A program made the translations under genes and the position numbers. 64,000 nucleotides of DNA from JAMZMI01 sp039970095 (GTDB lineage Bacteria; Bacteroidota; Bacteroidia; Cytophagales; Cyclobacteriaceae): contig JBDVMP010000019.1 in the NCBI GenBank assembly GCA_039970095.1, positions 1 to 64,000 of the forward strand, given 5' to 3'. The notes below the pieces were generated by a model, which saw only the letters and a program-made list of their open reading frames with translations, was not told the origin of the DNA and made no database searches. Positions 26,513 to 34,206 of this stretch are shown here, piece after piece; position 1 is the first letter of the stretch; each line of letters starts with the position of its first letter.

Positions 26513-26985
26513 TCGAGGATAAATCGATCGATAAATTCTCGTACCGCAGCATTTCCTCCCCCTCTTTCCAGCACGACATCCACAGTTTCTCTTACCTTTT
26601 TCACAGCATTTGACGGACAAGCCGAAAAACCAACATTCTGGATGATCTCCAAATCATTGAGATCATCCCCGATAAAAGCGATTTCATCCATATTTATAGA
26701 CAATTCTTCCAGCCAACCTTGGAGCACTTCCAGTTTCGATCGCTGGCCGACATACACATATTTCATGCCTAGCATATTGGCACGCTCAGTCACCATAGTG
26801 GTGATCAGACTGTGGCTGATGATTCCTACTTCAACTCCCTTTTTAATAGCCAGGCGAATACCCAAACCATCATGCGCATGGAATTTTTTAAACTGCTTAC
26901 CTTCTTCCGTCACAAAGACACCTCCGTCTGTCATGGTACCATCCACATCCAGAATTAGCATTTTTATTTTTTTACTCTTGTCCAA
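26509..26985 (-). CDS. kdsC: KdsC-type HAD phosphatase (KDO 8-phosphate phosphatase family)
   Basis: 158 residues. A minimal HAD fold without cap: DVDGTMTDGG carries the two catalytic aspartates, KKFHAHDGLGIRLAIKKG is the KdsC/YrbI signature, and AFIGDDLNDLEIIQNVGFSACPSNA binds Mg. The enzyme class removes phosphate from 3-deoxy-D-manno-octulosonate 8-phosphate in lipopolysaccharide core synthesis. In place of the usual TGR/SGR after the fourth strand it has SHS (GIISHSLITT), so the exact substrate is slightly uncertain. No other kds gene is in the window. A TACCTTTG element lies upstream at 27018-27011 on the minus strand. Confidence 0.86.
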   Translation of the reverse strand: MDKSKKIKMLILDVDGTMTDGGVFVTEEGKQFKKFHAHDGLGIRLAIKKGVEVGIISHSLITTMVTERANMLGMKYVYVGQRSKLEVLQGWLEELSINMDEIAFIGDDLNDLEIIQNVGFSACPSNAVKKVRETVDVVLERGGGNAAVREFIDRFILD

Positions 26986-27071
26986 TTTTTAGCTTTTGAT
27001 CTTGAATGGCCAAAGGTATGGCATTGCACGAATCAAACTGGCTTTGATCTCTTTTGACTATTTTCGATTCA

Positions 27072-28079
27072 ATGATAGATTTAAGAAGTGACACTTTAAC
27101 AAAACCCACTCGCGGTATGATGGAGGCCATGATGAGGGCAGAGGTCGGTGATGATGTTTTTGGAGATGACCCATCAGTAAATGCTCTACAAGAAAAGGTG
27201 GCAAGAATATTTGGAACTGAAGATGCGCTGTTCTGTCCGTCAGGAACCATGGCCAACCAAATCGCTCTCCGCGTCAACACCAACCCTCAGGAAGAAGTGA
27301 TTTGCGACAAGCAATCGCACATATATCTCTACGAAGGTGGTGGACTGGCCTACAACAGTATGTTATCCCCGAAACTGCTTGATGGAAACCGAGGCAGATT
27401 GACTGCAGACATGATAGAGTCAGCCATCAACCCTGATGACATTTACTTTCCTCCAAGTACGCTGGTATCTTTAGAAAACACAATGAACAAAGGCGGAGGT
27501 GCTGTTTATGATTTTGCGGAGCTAAAAAAAATTTCTGCGCTATGCAGGGCTAAAAACTTGAAGTTGCATCTCGACGGTGCTCGGTTATTTAACGCTTTGG
27601 TCAAAACCGGAGATGACGCCAAAGCTTATGGTGCCTTGTTCGACACAATCTCTGTTTGCTTCTCAAAAGGTCTTGGCGCACCCGTAGGGTCCGCCATTTT
27701 AGGAAACCGTGATGTCATTAAGCAAGCCAAAAGAGTACGCAAGGTGCTAGGCGGAGCTATGAGACAGGCCGGATATCTGGCTGCTGCCGCCAGCTATGCA
27801 CTCGATCACCACGTGGACAGATTACAGCAAGACCATATAAACGCACAGCAACTGGGCGAAGCGCTAGAATCTCAAAGATTCGTATCTGCGGTAGAGCCGG
27901 TTGACACCAATATTGTCATTGCTTATCTGGAGGGCATTACACCAGATGAGTACTTAACCAAGCTGAAGAAAGACGGGATTCTGGCTGTTGCTTTCGGCTC
28001 AAATGCAGTGCGCTTTGTGACACATCTTGGCATTGATGAAAACTCAATGAGTCAAGTATTAAAGGCAATTGCCCAATAG
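27072..28079 (+). CDS. ltaE: Low-specificity L-threonine aldolase
   Basis: About 335 residues from ATG 27072 (MIDLRSDTLTKPT), the usual family start; a TTG at 27054 would add six residues. It is a fold-type I PLP enzyme cleaving L-threonine or L-allo-threonine to glycine and acetaldehyde. EVGDDVFGDDPSVNALQEKVA, the aspartate region KLHLDGARLFNA and the PLP lysine in SVCFSKGLGAPVGS (about residue 200) are all present. MRQAGYLAAAASYAL is another family mark. It appears to be a single-gene unit. Confidence 0.93.
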   Translation: MIDLRSDTLTKPTRGMMEAMMRAEVGDDVFGDDPSVNALQEKVARIFGTEDALFCPSGTMANQIALRVNTNPQEEVICDKQSHIYLYEGGGLAYNSMLSPKLLDGNRGRLTADMIESAINPDDIYFPPSTLVSLENTMNKGGGAVYDFAELKKISALCRAKNLKLHLDGARLFNALVKTGDDAKAYGALFDTISVCFSKGLGAPVGSAILGNRDVIKQAKRVRKVLGGAMRQAGYLAAAASYALDHHVDRLQQDHINAQQLGEALESQRFVSAVEPVDTNIVIAYLEGITPDEYLTKLKKDGILAVAFGSNAVRFVTHLGIDENSMSQVLKAIAQ

Positions 28080-28171
28080 TGCTTCAAATATTTACGATTT
28101 CGGGTTGACAAAAAGCAAATAGCTGTATTAAAATACATGTAAAATTCTTAGGTTTACAATTACTGAAAACG

Positions 28172-28200
28172 TTTGCATTATTGGAATAATAATATATTTT
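28172..28200 (+). promoter_or_regulatory. Promoter before the 105-residue gene
   Basis: TTTG (28172-28175), 17-base spacer, TATATTTT (28193-28200), seven of eight positions of TAnnTTTG, 24 bases before the ATG at 28225. The spacer contains ATTATT-GG-AATAAT, a small palindrome. Confidence 0.55.
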
Positions 28201-28224
28201 TACAAAATATTTATAATTACTGCT

Positions 28225-28542
28225 ATGGTATTCCACGATCTAGAACCGCAAATTGCCAGCACTATCTGTACACTCGCTCAGCTGGCAGACCTGAACAAAC
28301 ATCAAAATAGCATCATCTCTGTTGCTCAAAATTTGGGCGTCCCAAAAGAGGATACTTTGATGATCCTTTCGGAGTGTGATGAACTGGACAAAATAGAGCT
28401 CGACAACAAAAAGCAAAAACTTGAGTTTATCCAAAACTGCTTCTCGCATTTCACTTCGCTAAGTAAAGTTGAAAAATCTGAGCTTTCGCTTTATCAGCAT
28501 GTCACAAAAACGCTTGGAGTAAGTGTCACGTCAATGAACTAA
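28225..28542 (+). CDS. Small helical cytoplasmic protein, unknown
   Basis: 105 residues, no signal peptide, predicted mostly helical (ICTLAQLADLNKHQNSIIS, EDTLMILSECDELDKIELD). The layout of short helices separated by loops is reminiscent of small regulatory or TerB-like helical bundles, but no family can be claimed. It has its own promoter-like element 24 bases upstream. Its stop TAA overlaps the stop of the convergent M23 peptidase gene by 4 bp. Confidence 0.65.
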   Translation: MVFHDLEPQIASTICTLAQLADLNKHQNSIISVAQNLGVPKEDTLMILSECDELDKIELDNKKQKLEFIQNCFSHFTSLSKVEKSELSLYQHVTKTLGVSVTSMN

Positions 28543-29366
28543 TCCCTGGTTTGAGTGTAACTCACTCCTTCCTTAGGAATCCCAATGTTTTCTGAATCGA
28601 GATAATATTTAGCAGGGACGGTTTTCTGGCCGCCCCATGTCATGGTGTAAACTTCCAAATGCAAGTGTGGCCCTGAAGCCCAGCCTGTAGCACCACTAAG
28701 GCCAATAATATCTCCAGTCTCAACCTCATCCCCCACTTTTACCCTGGCTCCTTTTTTATCAAGATGAGAATAGTCGGCTATGCTACCGTCAGAATGTGTG
28801 ATGAGGATGTAATTATTAAAAGAGTTGCAAGACTCATCCGGACAGCCCCGATCATTGCTTTCCACAACTTTGGTAACCAGTCCTCCCCGTATCGCCGCAA
28901 TCTCCTGGCCCACATCCATATGAAAATCCAGGGCATGCTGGTTTTGATGAGTTTTATTACCAAAATACCCTTGATCTACTTTGTAGGTTTTCTCTTTCGG
29001 ATAAGGCAATGCATACACATAATCATCATCGTGCGTAGCTGTAATGTCTCCCTGCACGTATCTAATGGAAGTTCCGTATGAATAAGACTTATAAATATCG
29101 ATAGGTTTTAATGTCACAAAAACTGTCTCTTCTCCGGCGGGGAGATACATGGTTTTTGGAAGCTCTGCTGAAGCCTTCATCCGTTTGAGCTCGCAATCCA
29201 ACTCCACAGACTGACCCTGATCCGTCTTGTTTTTTACCCATATTTGAATCTGATGATCATCGATAGGCTTGGGAACAATTTCTACATTTTGCGAAAATGC
29301 CACATTGCATACGATCATAATGAAACAAACAATCCCAAAACCTTTCTTATTGATTGTTAACCTCAT
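28539..29366 (-). CDS. M23-family (LytM-like) metallopeptidase, exported
   Basis: About 275 residues from ATG 29366; the frame extends upstream to 29471, but the residues there lie inside the preceding gene and precede a clear signal peptide (GFGIVCFIMIVCNVAFSQ). The C-terminal half is an M23 domain: THQNQHALDFHMDVGQEIAA supplies the first zinc ligands, NNYILITHSDGSIADYSHL and then PHLHLEVY give the HxH motif. The N-terminal half is beta-rich. The family cuts peptidoglycan cross-links or helps divisome/envelope remodelling in the periplasm. It overlaps the end of the sterol desaturase-like gene by 20 bp, so both are one transcript. Confidence 0.88.
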   Translation of the reverse strand: MRLTINKKGFGIVCFIMIVCNVAFSQNVEIVPKPIDDHQIQIWVKNKTDQGQSVELDCELKRMKASAELPKTMYLPAGEETVFVTLKPIDIYKSYSYGTSIRYVQGDITATHDDDYVYALPYPKEKTYKVDQGYFGNKTHQNQHALDFHMDVGQEIAAIRGGLVTKVVESNDRGCPDESCNSFNNYILITHSDGSIADYSHLDKKGARVKVGDEVETGDIIGLSGATGWASGPHLHLEVYTMTWGGQKTVPAKYYLDSENIGIPKEGVSYTQTRD

Positions 29367-30204
29367 TCTCAGCAAACTTGCCGGTTGGCGTTCTGTATTT
29401 TTGAAACGGGATGGCCAGTAAGTTGCCGAGCCTGTCGTTTTCTGTCGGCTCCATGTGTGTATCAATTCCATATGTCAGATTTCTGGCGTCATCAACACTG
29501 GCATACGTTCCAAAAACGCGATCCCAAATAGCGAAAATATTGCCGTAGTTGGTATCAGTCAGTGGCTGAGTATAATGATGATGCACCTTGTGCATATCGG
29601 GTGTAACGATGATGTAGGATAGAATGATATCTAGTTTTTTCGGCAAGCGAATATTGGCGTGATTGAAATGGGTGAAAATGGCAGACAAACTCTGGTAAAG
29701 CACCGCCATCCAGACGGGCGCACCTACAATGGCAATGGCCAGGATGGTGAAGGCCATCCTAAAAATGCTCTCGCCAGGATGATGCCTGAGCCCCGTGGTA
29801 ACATCTACATTGGTGTCGGTATGGTGGATAAGGTGAAACAACCACATCCATTTGATCTTGTGCTCTATGTAGTGAATGAACCATGCACCAATCAAGTCTA
29901 GCAGCATAATACCCAATAGAGCTTTGACCCAAAGCGGGGCTTCAAACAAATAGATTAATCCTATTTCGTTTTCTGCCACATAAATACATGTGCCTATCAG
30001 CACTGCTGCCAACCCCAGATTAATCAATGCGGTGGTAAAGGTGAAAAACAGATTCAAACCTGCGTGGCGATATTTTTTATAGGATGTTTTGAACAGCGGA
30101 ATTAACCCTTCGATAACCCAAAAAAGCAGCATACCGCCAAAGAGCATAGTGGCTCGAAACCAGGTGGGGGCATCTCCAAAAAAATCAATCGTCCAATCCA
30201 TCAT
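29347..30204 (-). CDS. Sterol desaturase / fatty acid hydroxylase family membrane protein
   Basis: 285 residues, several hydrophobic segments, and the di-iron histidine boxes of the family: HYIEH, HLIHHTD, RHHPGE and HKVHHHY (spread over residues about 110-215). The family hydroxylates or desaturates lipids using O2 at the inner membrane. The context does not show the substrate; lipid or hopanoid modification is a guess. The adjacent overlapping gene encodes an M23 peptidase, so the pair may act on the envelope. Start ATG 30204 (an ATG three bases on is equivalent). Confidence 0.88.
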   Translation of the reverse strand: MMDWTIDFFGDAPTWFRATMLFGGMLLFWVIEGLIPLFKTSYKKYRHAGLNLFFTFTTALINLGLAAVLIGTCIYVAENEIGLIYLFEAPLWVKALLGIMLLDLIGAWFIHYIEHKIKWMWLFHLIHHTDTNVDVTTGLRHHPGESIFRMAFTILAIAIVGAPVWMAVLYQSLSAIFTHFNHANIRLPKKLDIILSYIIVTPDMHKVHHHYTQPLTDTNYGNIFAIWDRVFGTYASVDDARNLTYGIDTHMEPTENDRLGNLLAIPFQKYRTPTGKFAENEVNNQ

Positions 30205-30275
30205 GTTCAGGTGTTTGACCTGTTAATTTAACGAAAAAACGGATTTGACTGGAAGTAATTCATAGGAAGGAGAAT

Positions 30276-30330
30276 CAAAAGTATCGTTGCGCATCAGGTG
30301 TGAGTATGAATTGCTCCAGCGATACTTTTG
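30276..30330. repeat. Perfect 11-bp inverted repeat between operons
   Basis: CAAAAGTATCG (30276-30286) and CGATACTTTTG (30320-30330), with three further partial pairs inward and a loop of about 27 bases. It lies downstream of the NTF2-like gene (minus strand) and upstream of the desaturase-like gene. On the minus strand the 3' arm ends in TTTTG, so it could be a weak terminator; without a longer T run this is uncertain. Confidence 0.4.
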
Positions 30331-30365
30331 GTTCAGCCCCTAGTTACTAGCGATCCAAAAAAAGA

Positions 30366-30791
30366 TCAACCTACAGTAGGTAAATCTGTTACGAGCTTCC
30401 ATTTTCCGTTCACGTCTTTCACCAAAAGGAAATATGATGTCATCGTCATTTTCTCCCCCACCATCTCCACTTTGGCCGAGGCATTGTTGCCGTTGACATC
30501 TACTTTCAACACGTTTACGACACGTTTATCACCACCCCACTCCTTACTTTCTATTTTGCTGAGGTAAGCCGCCCTGTCAATGATAACTGTAGCAGTATTC
30601 CCGAAAAGCTGGTTCATGACAATCCGGTAATTAGGATCAAGAACCTGTGAGAGTTTCTGCACATCGTTTTCATCACCAGCTTTCGCAAATTTCATTATCG
30701 CGTTTTCAACATCTTCCTTATCGGGAGATTGCTGCGCTGTACAGGCCAACAGGCCCGCCATCAAAGTGGTCATTAGAATTGATTTGATCAT
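30366..30791 (-). CDS. NTF2-like/SnoaL-fold lipoprotein
   Basis: 141 residues. A lipoprotein signal (ILMTTLMAGLLACTAQQ) precedes a domain with the NTF2-like pattern: DVENAIMKFAKAGDENDVQKL, VIIDRAAYLSKIESKEWGG, ASAKVEMVGEKMTMTSYFLL, NGKWKLVTDL. It resembles putative lumazine-binding or DUF4440-type proteins, which bind small ligands or act as accessory domains. It is the last gene of a marR-DOMON-NTF2 operon, 12 bp after the DOMON gene. Its ligand is unknown. Confidence 0.8.
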   Translation of the reverse strand: MIKSILMTTLMAGLLACTAQQSPDKEDVENAIMKFAKAGDENDVQKLSQVLDPNYRIVMNQLFGNTATVIIDRAAYLSKIESKEWGGDKRVVNVLKVDVNGNNASAKVEMVGEKMTMTSYFLLVKDVNGKWKLVTDLPTVG

Positions 30792-30803
30792 AAGATTATT
30801 GGT

Positions 30804-31313
30804 TTATAGTTTAATTTTAATTGAAGTTCGCATCACAGAATGGTGTCGAAAATCATCCTCTTGGCTAAAGGCCATTATTAAGTAGAAAGTCGCTCCTTCA
30901 CTCAGCAGTTTGGTGTATTTGGTCATCATGTCAGCAGGAAGCTTAAAGGAAATATTTGTCCCGGATTGACCCTCATCACCAGATATCCCTGACAAATGAC
31001 TGGAAAATTTTATTTCCTCAAATGAGCGATAATCGCCCGAGGCAAAAACGTAATGCTCTTCCACATTCACCTTTCCATTTCGCACCGCTCCCATTATCAG
31101 GTAGGCATCCTTCAGTTCATCGAGTTCATTGAAACCTATAGCCACCCAGCCCTTGGTGGGAGCGCTCATAGTCAGTTCCAAAAAACGCTGATCATGCTGC
31201 CACTGAACCTTCATGCGATTTCTTTCCACAGTTTTGAAATCTTGTGCAATAGCTGTCATAACTGTAAGCAAAGTGATTATTAAATGATTGCACAATTGTT
31301 GATATATCATCAT
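30804..31313 (-). CDS. Secreted DOMON-domain protein
   Basis: 169 residues with an N-terminal signal (LIITLLTVMTAIAQ). The DOMON fold is indicated by KTVERNRMKVQWQHDQRFLEL, TKGWVAIGFNELDELKDAYLIMG and a long C-terminal strand set. DOMON domains bind haem or sugars; here the conserved ligand residues are not certain. It stands between marR and the NTF2-like gene with 12-15 bp gaps. A TTGATATATCAT sequence overlaps its start, one of three related sites near this operon. The function may be redox or stress related, but this is inference. Confidence 0.8.
   Translation of the reverse strand: MMIYQQLCNHLIITLLTVMTAIAQDFKTVERNRMKVQWQHDQRFLELTMSAPTKGWVAIGFNELDELKDAYLIMGAVRNGKVNVEEHYVFASGDYRSFEEIKFSSHLSGISGDEGQSGTNISFKLPADMMTKYTKLLSEGATFYLIMAFSQEDDFRHHSVMRTSIKIKL
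31299..31310. promoter_or_regulatory. Possible MarR operator inside the operon
   Basis: TTGATATATCAT, eleven of twelve bases identical to the palindrome at the marR start. It overlaps the DOMON start codons and repeats the TTG-N6-CAN spacing. Inference from repetition only. Confidence 0.4.
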
Positions 31314-31328
31314 ATTGTAGAAATTTTT

Positions 31329-31760
31329 TTACTCTAAATTTTTCATTATTCTATTCAGGTAACCTTTCAGCAGATTAATCTCCTCCGGGCTAAACCCATT
31401 CACAAACTGCTTTCTGTGTCGTTCGATCATCTCCATGTGGGTTTCAATAAAAATCTCACCTTTCTCGCAGAGTGTGATGCTGTATTGCCGTCTGTTCTCA
31501 GGGATTGGGTTGCGAAGGATTAGCCCCTTTTTTTCTAATAAATCAAGTGAGCGGGTGATGCTGGCGCCATCACGAAACGAAGTATCGGCCAACTCTCGCT
31601 GTGAAATACCATCCTTCATCTGCACGATTTTAAGTAAAACCCATTGATCTATGGTCACGCCCAGCCCCCTTTCATCAAACTCACGTTGCGAATAGCGCTT
31701 GCCTCGTTTCGAGACCTGCTCGATCAAAAAAGGAATTACTTCATAAAGATTATCATTCAT
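31329..31760 (-). CDS. MarR-family transcriptional regulator
   Basis: 143 residues, all-helical with a winged helix (LKIVQMKDGISQRELADTSFRDG, ITRSLDLLEKKGLILRNPIPENRRQYSITLCEKG). The recognition helix and the wing arginines (ENRRQYS) are typical of MarR dimers that repress nearby genes until a small phenolic or oxidised ligand binds. It is the first gene of its operon, followed by DOMON and NTF2-like genes. TTG-N6-CAA palindromes at 31760-31771 and 31775-31786 lie at its start and promoter, consistent with autoregulation. The signal sensed is unknown. Confidence 0.93.
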   Translation of the reverse strand: MNDNLYEVIPFLIEQVSKRGKRYSQREFDERGLGVTIDQWVLLKIVQMKDGISQRELADTSFRDGASITRSLDLLEKKGLILRNPIPENRRQYSITLCEKGEIFIETHMEMIERHRKQFVNGFSPEEINLLKGYLNRIMKNLE

Positions 31761-31786
31761 TGATATATCAACTATTGTCTATACAA
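31760..31786. promoter_or_regulatory. Tandem palindromes at the marR start, likely MarR operator
   Basis: TTGATATATCAA (31760-31771) is a perfect 12-bp palindrome touching the marR ATG. TTGTCTATACAA (31775-31786) repeats the TTG-N6-CAA frame 15 bp away and runs into the promoter element. Position between promoter and start suits autorepression. Confidence 0.5.
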
Positions 31787-31815
31787 GAGTAATTTCTATT
31801 TTTCAATTTTCCAAA
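31784..31815 (-). promoter_or_regulatory. Promoter of the marR operon
   Basis: Minus strand: TTTG (31815-31812), 20-base spacer, TACTCTTG (31791-31784), seven of eight positions of TAnnTTTG. The ATG is 24 bases downstream. Confidence 0.55.
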
Positions 31816-31892
31816 CATTTGCACATCAATGTTCAGTTTTCGGTTGTACTGCTTTGTCCCTTTGATTCCTTTTGTACAAATTCAAATTGAAA

Positions 31893-32963
31893 ATGATCAC
31901 GCCCACTCAAAACGATTTTAATCAGTACTATCAGGCTCTTGTAGAAAAGGACAGCCAATTTCTGGGTGTATTTTATGCATGTGTAAAAACAACCAAGATT
32001 TTTTGTGTCTCGACATGCACAGCTAGAAAGCCCAAACCAGAGAATGTATTTTTCGTAGATTCGGCCAAAGAAGCGCTGCAACATGGGTTTCGTCCATGCA
32101 AAGTTTGTAAACCCACACAAAAGGTAGATGAACCGCCACATGAGGTTCGGGAGTTGATCAAGCGTATATCCAACAACCCGGAGAGTCGCATCCAGGATTA
32201 CCAGATCAAAGAGATGGGGTTTGCACCTGAAAAAATCCGTCGCTGGTTCAACAAGCATCACGGCATGACCTTTCAAGCTTACCAACGGATGATCCGAATC
32301 AACACCGCATATCACGAAATCAAAAAAGGAAACAATGTAACTTCCACTGCTTTCAAGTCCGGCTATGAGTCGCTCAGTGGATTTGGAGCAGCATTTAAAA
32401 ACCTATTTGGCGTGCCTCCGGAAAACTCAAACTCACAAACTGTCATCACACTTCACCGCTTCAATACGCCACTAGGCCCAATGTATGCAGGCGCAACTGA
32501 TGAAGCCCTGTGCCTACTCGAGTTTACTGATCGCAGGATGCTGGAAACGGAGTTTGTGGATCTTCGCAAGCGACTAAATGCCAATATTCTGCCTGGCAAA
32601 AACAAGATTACCAGACAAACAGAAACGGAGATTTCAGAGTACTTTGAGGGCAAGCGAACTTCATTTACAGTTCCTCTGCTAATGCCGGGTACGGACTTTC
32701 AGGCTCAGGTATGGAAGGAACTACAAAACATCCCTCCAGGCCAGACCAGAAGCTACCTAAAACAAGCTGAGGCGCTTGGCAACCCTCAAGCCATCCGGGC
32801 AGTGGCCAGAGCCAATGGCATGAACCGCATCGCTATCATCATACCCTGCCACAGGGTGATTGGCTCAGATGGCAGCCTGACAGGCTATGCCGGTGGACTT
32901 CCTCGTAAAAAATGGCTACTTGAGCATGAAGGTGCTCTGCCAAAGGAGATGGAGTTGTTTTAG
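31893..32963 (+). CDS. ada: Bifunctional DNA methylphosphotriester / O6-methylguanine methyltransferase Ada
   Basis: About 356 residues from ATG 31893; a TTG at 31872 would add seven. Three domains in order: an Ada zinc domain with four cysteines (FCVSTCTARKPKPENV and GFRPCKVCKP, about 30-75), an AraC-type helix-turn-helix (IRRWFNKHHGMTFQAYQRMIR, about 85-165), and the methyltransferase with its acceptor cysteine in IIPCHRVIGSDGSLTGYAGGL near the end. The protein repairs alkylated DNA and, once methylated, activates transcription. It starts divergently from marR. I see no clear Ada box upstream. Confidence 0.95.
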   Translation: MITPTQNDFNQYYQALVEKDSQFLGVFYACVKTTKIFCVSTCTARKPKPENVFFVDSAKEALQHGFRPCKVCKPTQKVDEPPHEVRELIKRISNNPESRIQDYQIKEMGFAPEKIRRWFNKHHGMTFQAYQRMIRINTAYHEIKKGNNVTSTAFKSGYESLSGFGAAFKNLFGVPPENSNSQTVITLHRFNTPLGPMYAGATDEALCLLEFTDRRMLETEFVDLRKRLNANILPGKNKITRQTETEISEYFEGKRTSFTVPLLMPGTDFQAQVWKELQNIPPGQTRSYLKQAEALGNPQAIRAVARANGMNRIAIIIPCHRVIGSDGSLTGYAGGLPRKKWLLEHEGALPKEMELF

Positions 32964-32994
32964 GTTTTCACTTTCAGGGAACGGAAATCAGACA

Positions 32995-33585
32995 CTAAGG
33001 CTTCAATATCACGTCACCCGTTGAAGCAGTTAGATTCTTCCCTGTTTCAGTCATGATCTCAATGGTGAATTGAAATTTATCAAGGCCCGATGGGGCCGCT
33101 CCGAGAAACATTGTAATACCAAATGGATCAACTTCATGTCCATATACTTCCATAAAAGACCGAAGCGTCATAGTAACACCAAATTGCTCAACAAACAGCA
33201 ATTCGGAAAGGTCTGTATCACCCAAACTTGAAAAATATGGCTTATTCGCATAAACACTTATTTCTTTGATATGTTCAAATTGTGGGCCTGCACTCGCATA
33301 TGCTGATGAAACAAACCCGTGAGATGGCACTGAGTTTAGGTTGGATTGCTCCTTATAATCCAATTCCAATAGTATTCTGTAATCAGAATAGACTAAAGTA
33401 TCCGGGCCAGAAAACGCCACCAGGGCTGAATCTGCCCCTGATATCTTCATATTTCTAGCTTCCACATCGTTGATCAAGACATCCCAGCCAGGCCCACATC
33501 CACCCCCTAGTTCATCACAAGACATTGTCATGCCAATAAAGAAATATACGGTGGCAACAGTCAGTATTTTTAAAATTTGACTCAT
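32995..33585 (-). CDS. Predicted lipoprotein, unknown
   Basis: 196 residues. The signal ends VYFFIGMTMSCDELGGGCGPGW, a lipobox followed by a Gly/Cys stretch. The mature part is beta-rich (VLINDVEARNMKISGADSAL, YRILLELDYKEQSN, ISVYANKPYFSSLGDTD) and ends in FTIEIMTETGKNLTASTGDVILKP. I do not recognise a family; it resembles other secreted Bacteroidota lipoproteins with a single beta-sandwich. It ends 32 bp from the ada stop in convergent orientation and stands alone otherwise. Confidence 0.68.
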   Translation of the reverse strand: MSQILKILTVATVYFFIGMTMSCDELGGGCGPGWDVLINDVEARNMKISGADSALVAFSGPDTLVYSDYRILLELDYKEQSNLNSVPSHGFVSSAYASAGPQFEHIKEISVYANKPYFSSLGDTDLSELLFVEQFGVTMTLRSFMEVYGHEVDPFGITMFLGAAPSGLDKFQFTIEIMTETGKNLTASTGDVILKP

Positions 33586-33771
33586 AACTAAATTTTGAAA
33601 TCAATATTACACAAACGCTTAAACATCAGACCTGCTACAACTCCTTTTGGTTGGAACCCCTCAAGTCTAATCCATAGCATCCTTTTTCACTTTCATACAA
33701 TATCATCATGAACTGACATGCAATCATCCTAAATTTACAATAGACAAATTTTGAATCTAACCCCAAAGCCA

Positions 33772-34149
33772 ATGAAAACGATAGTCAACTCCCCGAAAGC
33801 GCCAGCTCCCATTGGCCCATATAGTCAGGCTGTGATTGCCAACAACATCCTTTATGTTTCGGGTCAAATCGCCATTGATCAAGCTACAGGTGAGATCAAC
33901 AACTCGACCATAGAAGAAGAAACCAAGCAGGTGATGATCAACCTCGGCCATATCCTCAAGGAAGCAAAGGCCGATTATGTCAACATTCTCAAGTGTAGCA
34001 TCTTCATCAAAGACATGGGACAATTTGCACAAATCAATGCCGTGTATGGTGAATTTTTCCCATCAGACCCTCCAGCCAGAGAGACTGTTGAAGTGAGCGA
34101 ACTACCCAAAGGGGTAAACGTAGAAATTAGCTGCATTGCTCAGCTTTAA
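33772..34149 (+). CDS. ridA: RidA/YjgF/UK114-family enamine/imine deaminase
   Basis: About 125 residues from ATG 33772 (MKTIVNSPKAPAPIGPYSQAV); a TTG at 33751 would add seven. The catalytic arginine in PPARETVEVSELPKG and the motif VSGQIAIDQATGEI are intact. The trimeric enzyme hydrolyses reactive 2-aminoacrylate and related imines made by PLP enzymes in the cytoplasm, protecting other enzymes. Several PLP enzymes are encoded elsewhere in the window. The gltX gene follows after 57 bp, and a TACTTTTG promoter element lies between them. Confidence 0.94.
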   Translation: MKTIVNSPKAPAPIGPYSQAVIANNILYVSGQIAIDQATGEINNSTIEEETKQVMINLGHILKEAKADYVNILKCSIFIKDMGQFAQINAVYGEFFPSDPPARETVEVSELPKGVNVEISCIAQL

Positions 34150-34206
34150 GTCTGCATAGATCATCCAAAAAAACTACTTTTGCCATCCTAAAAAAATTCA
34201 GGTTAA

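Noticed and set aside
31833..32315. 160-codon minus-strand frame
   Set aside because: It is antisense to the Ada zinc and AraC domains, which are clearly coding.
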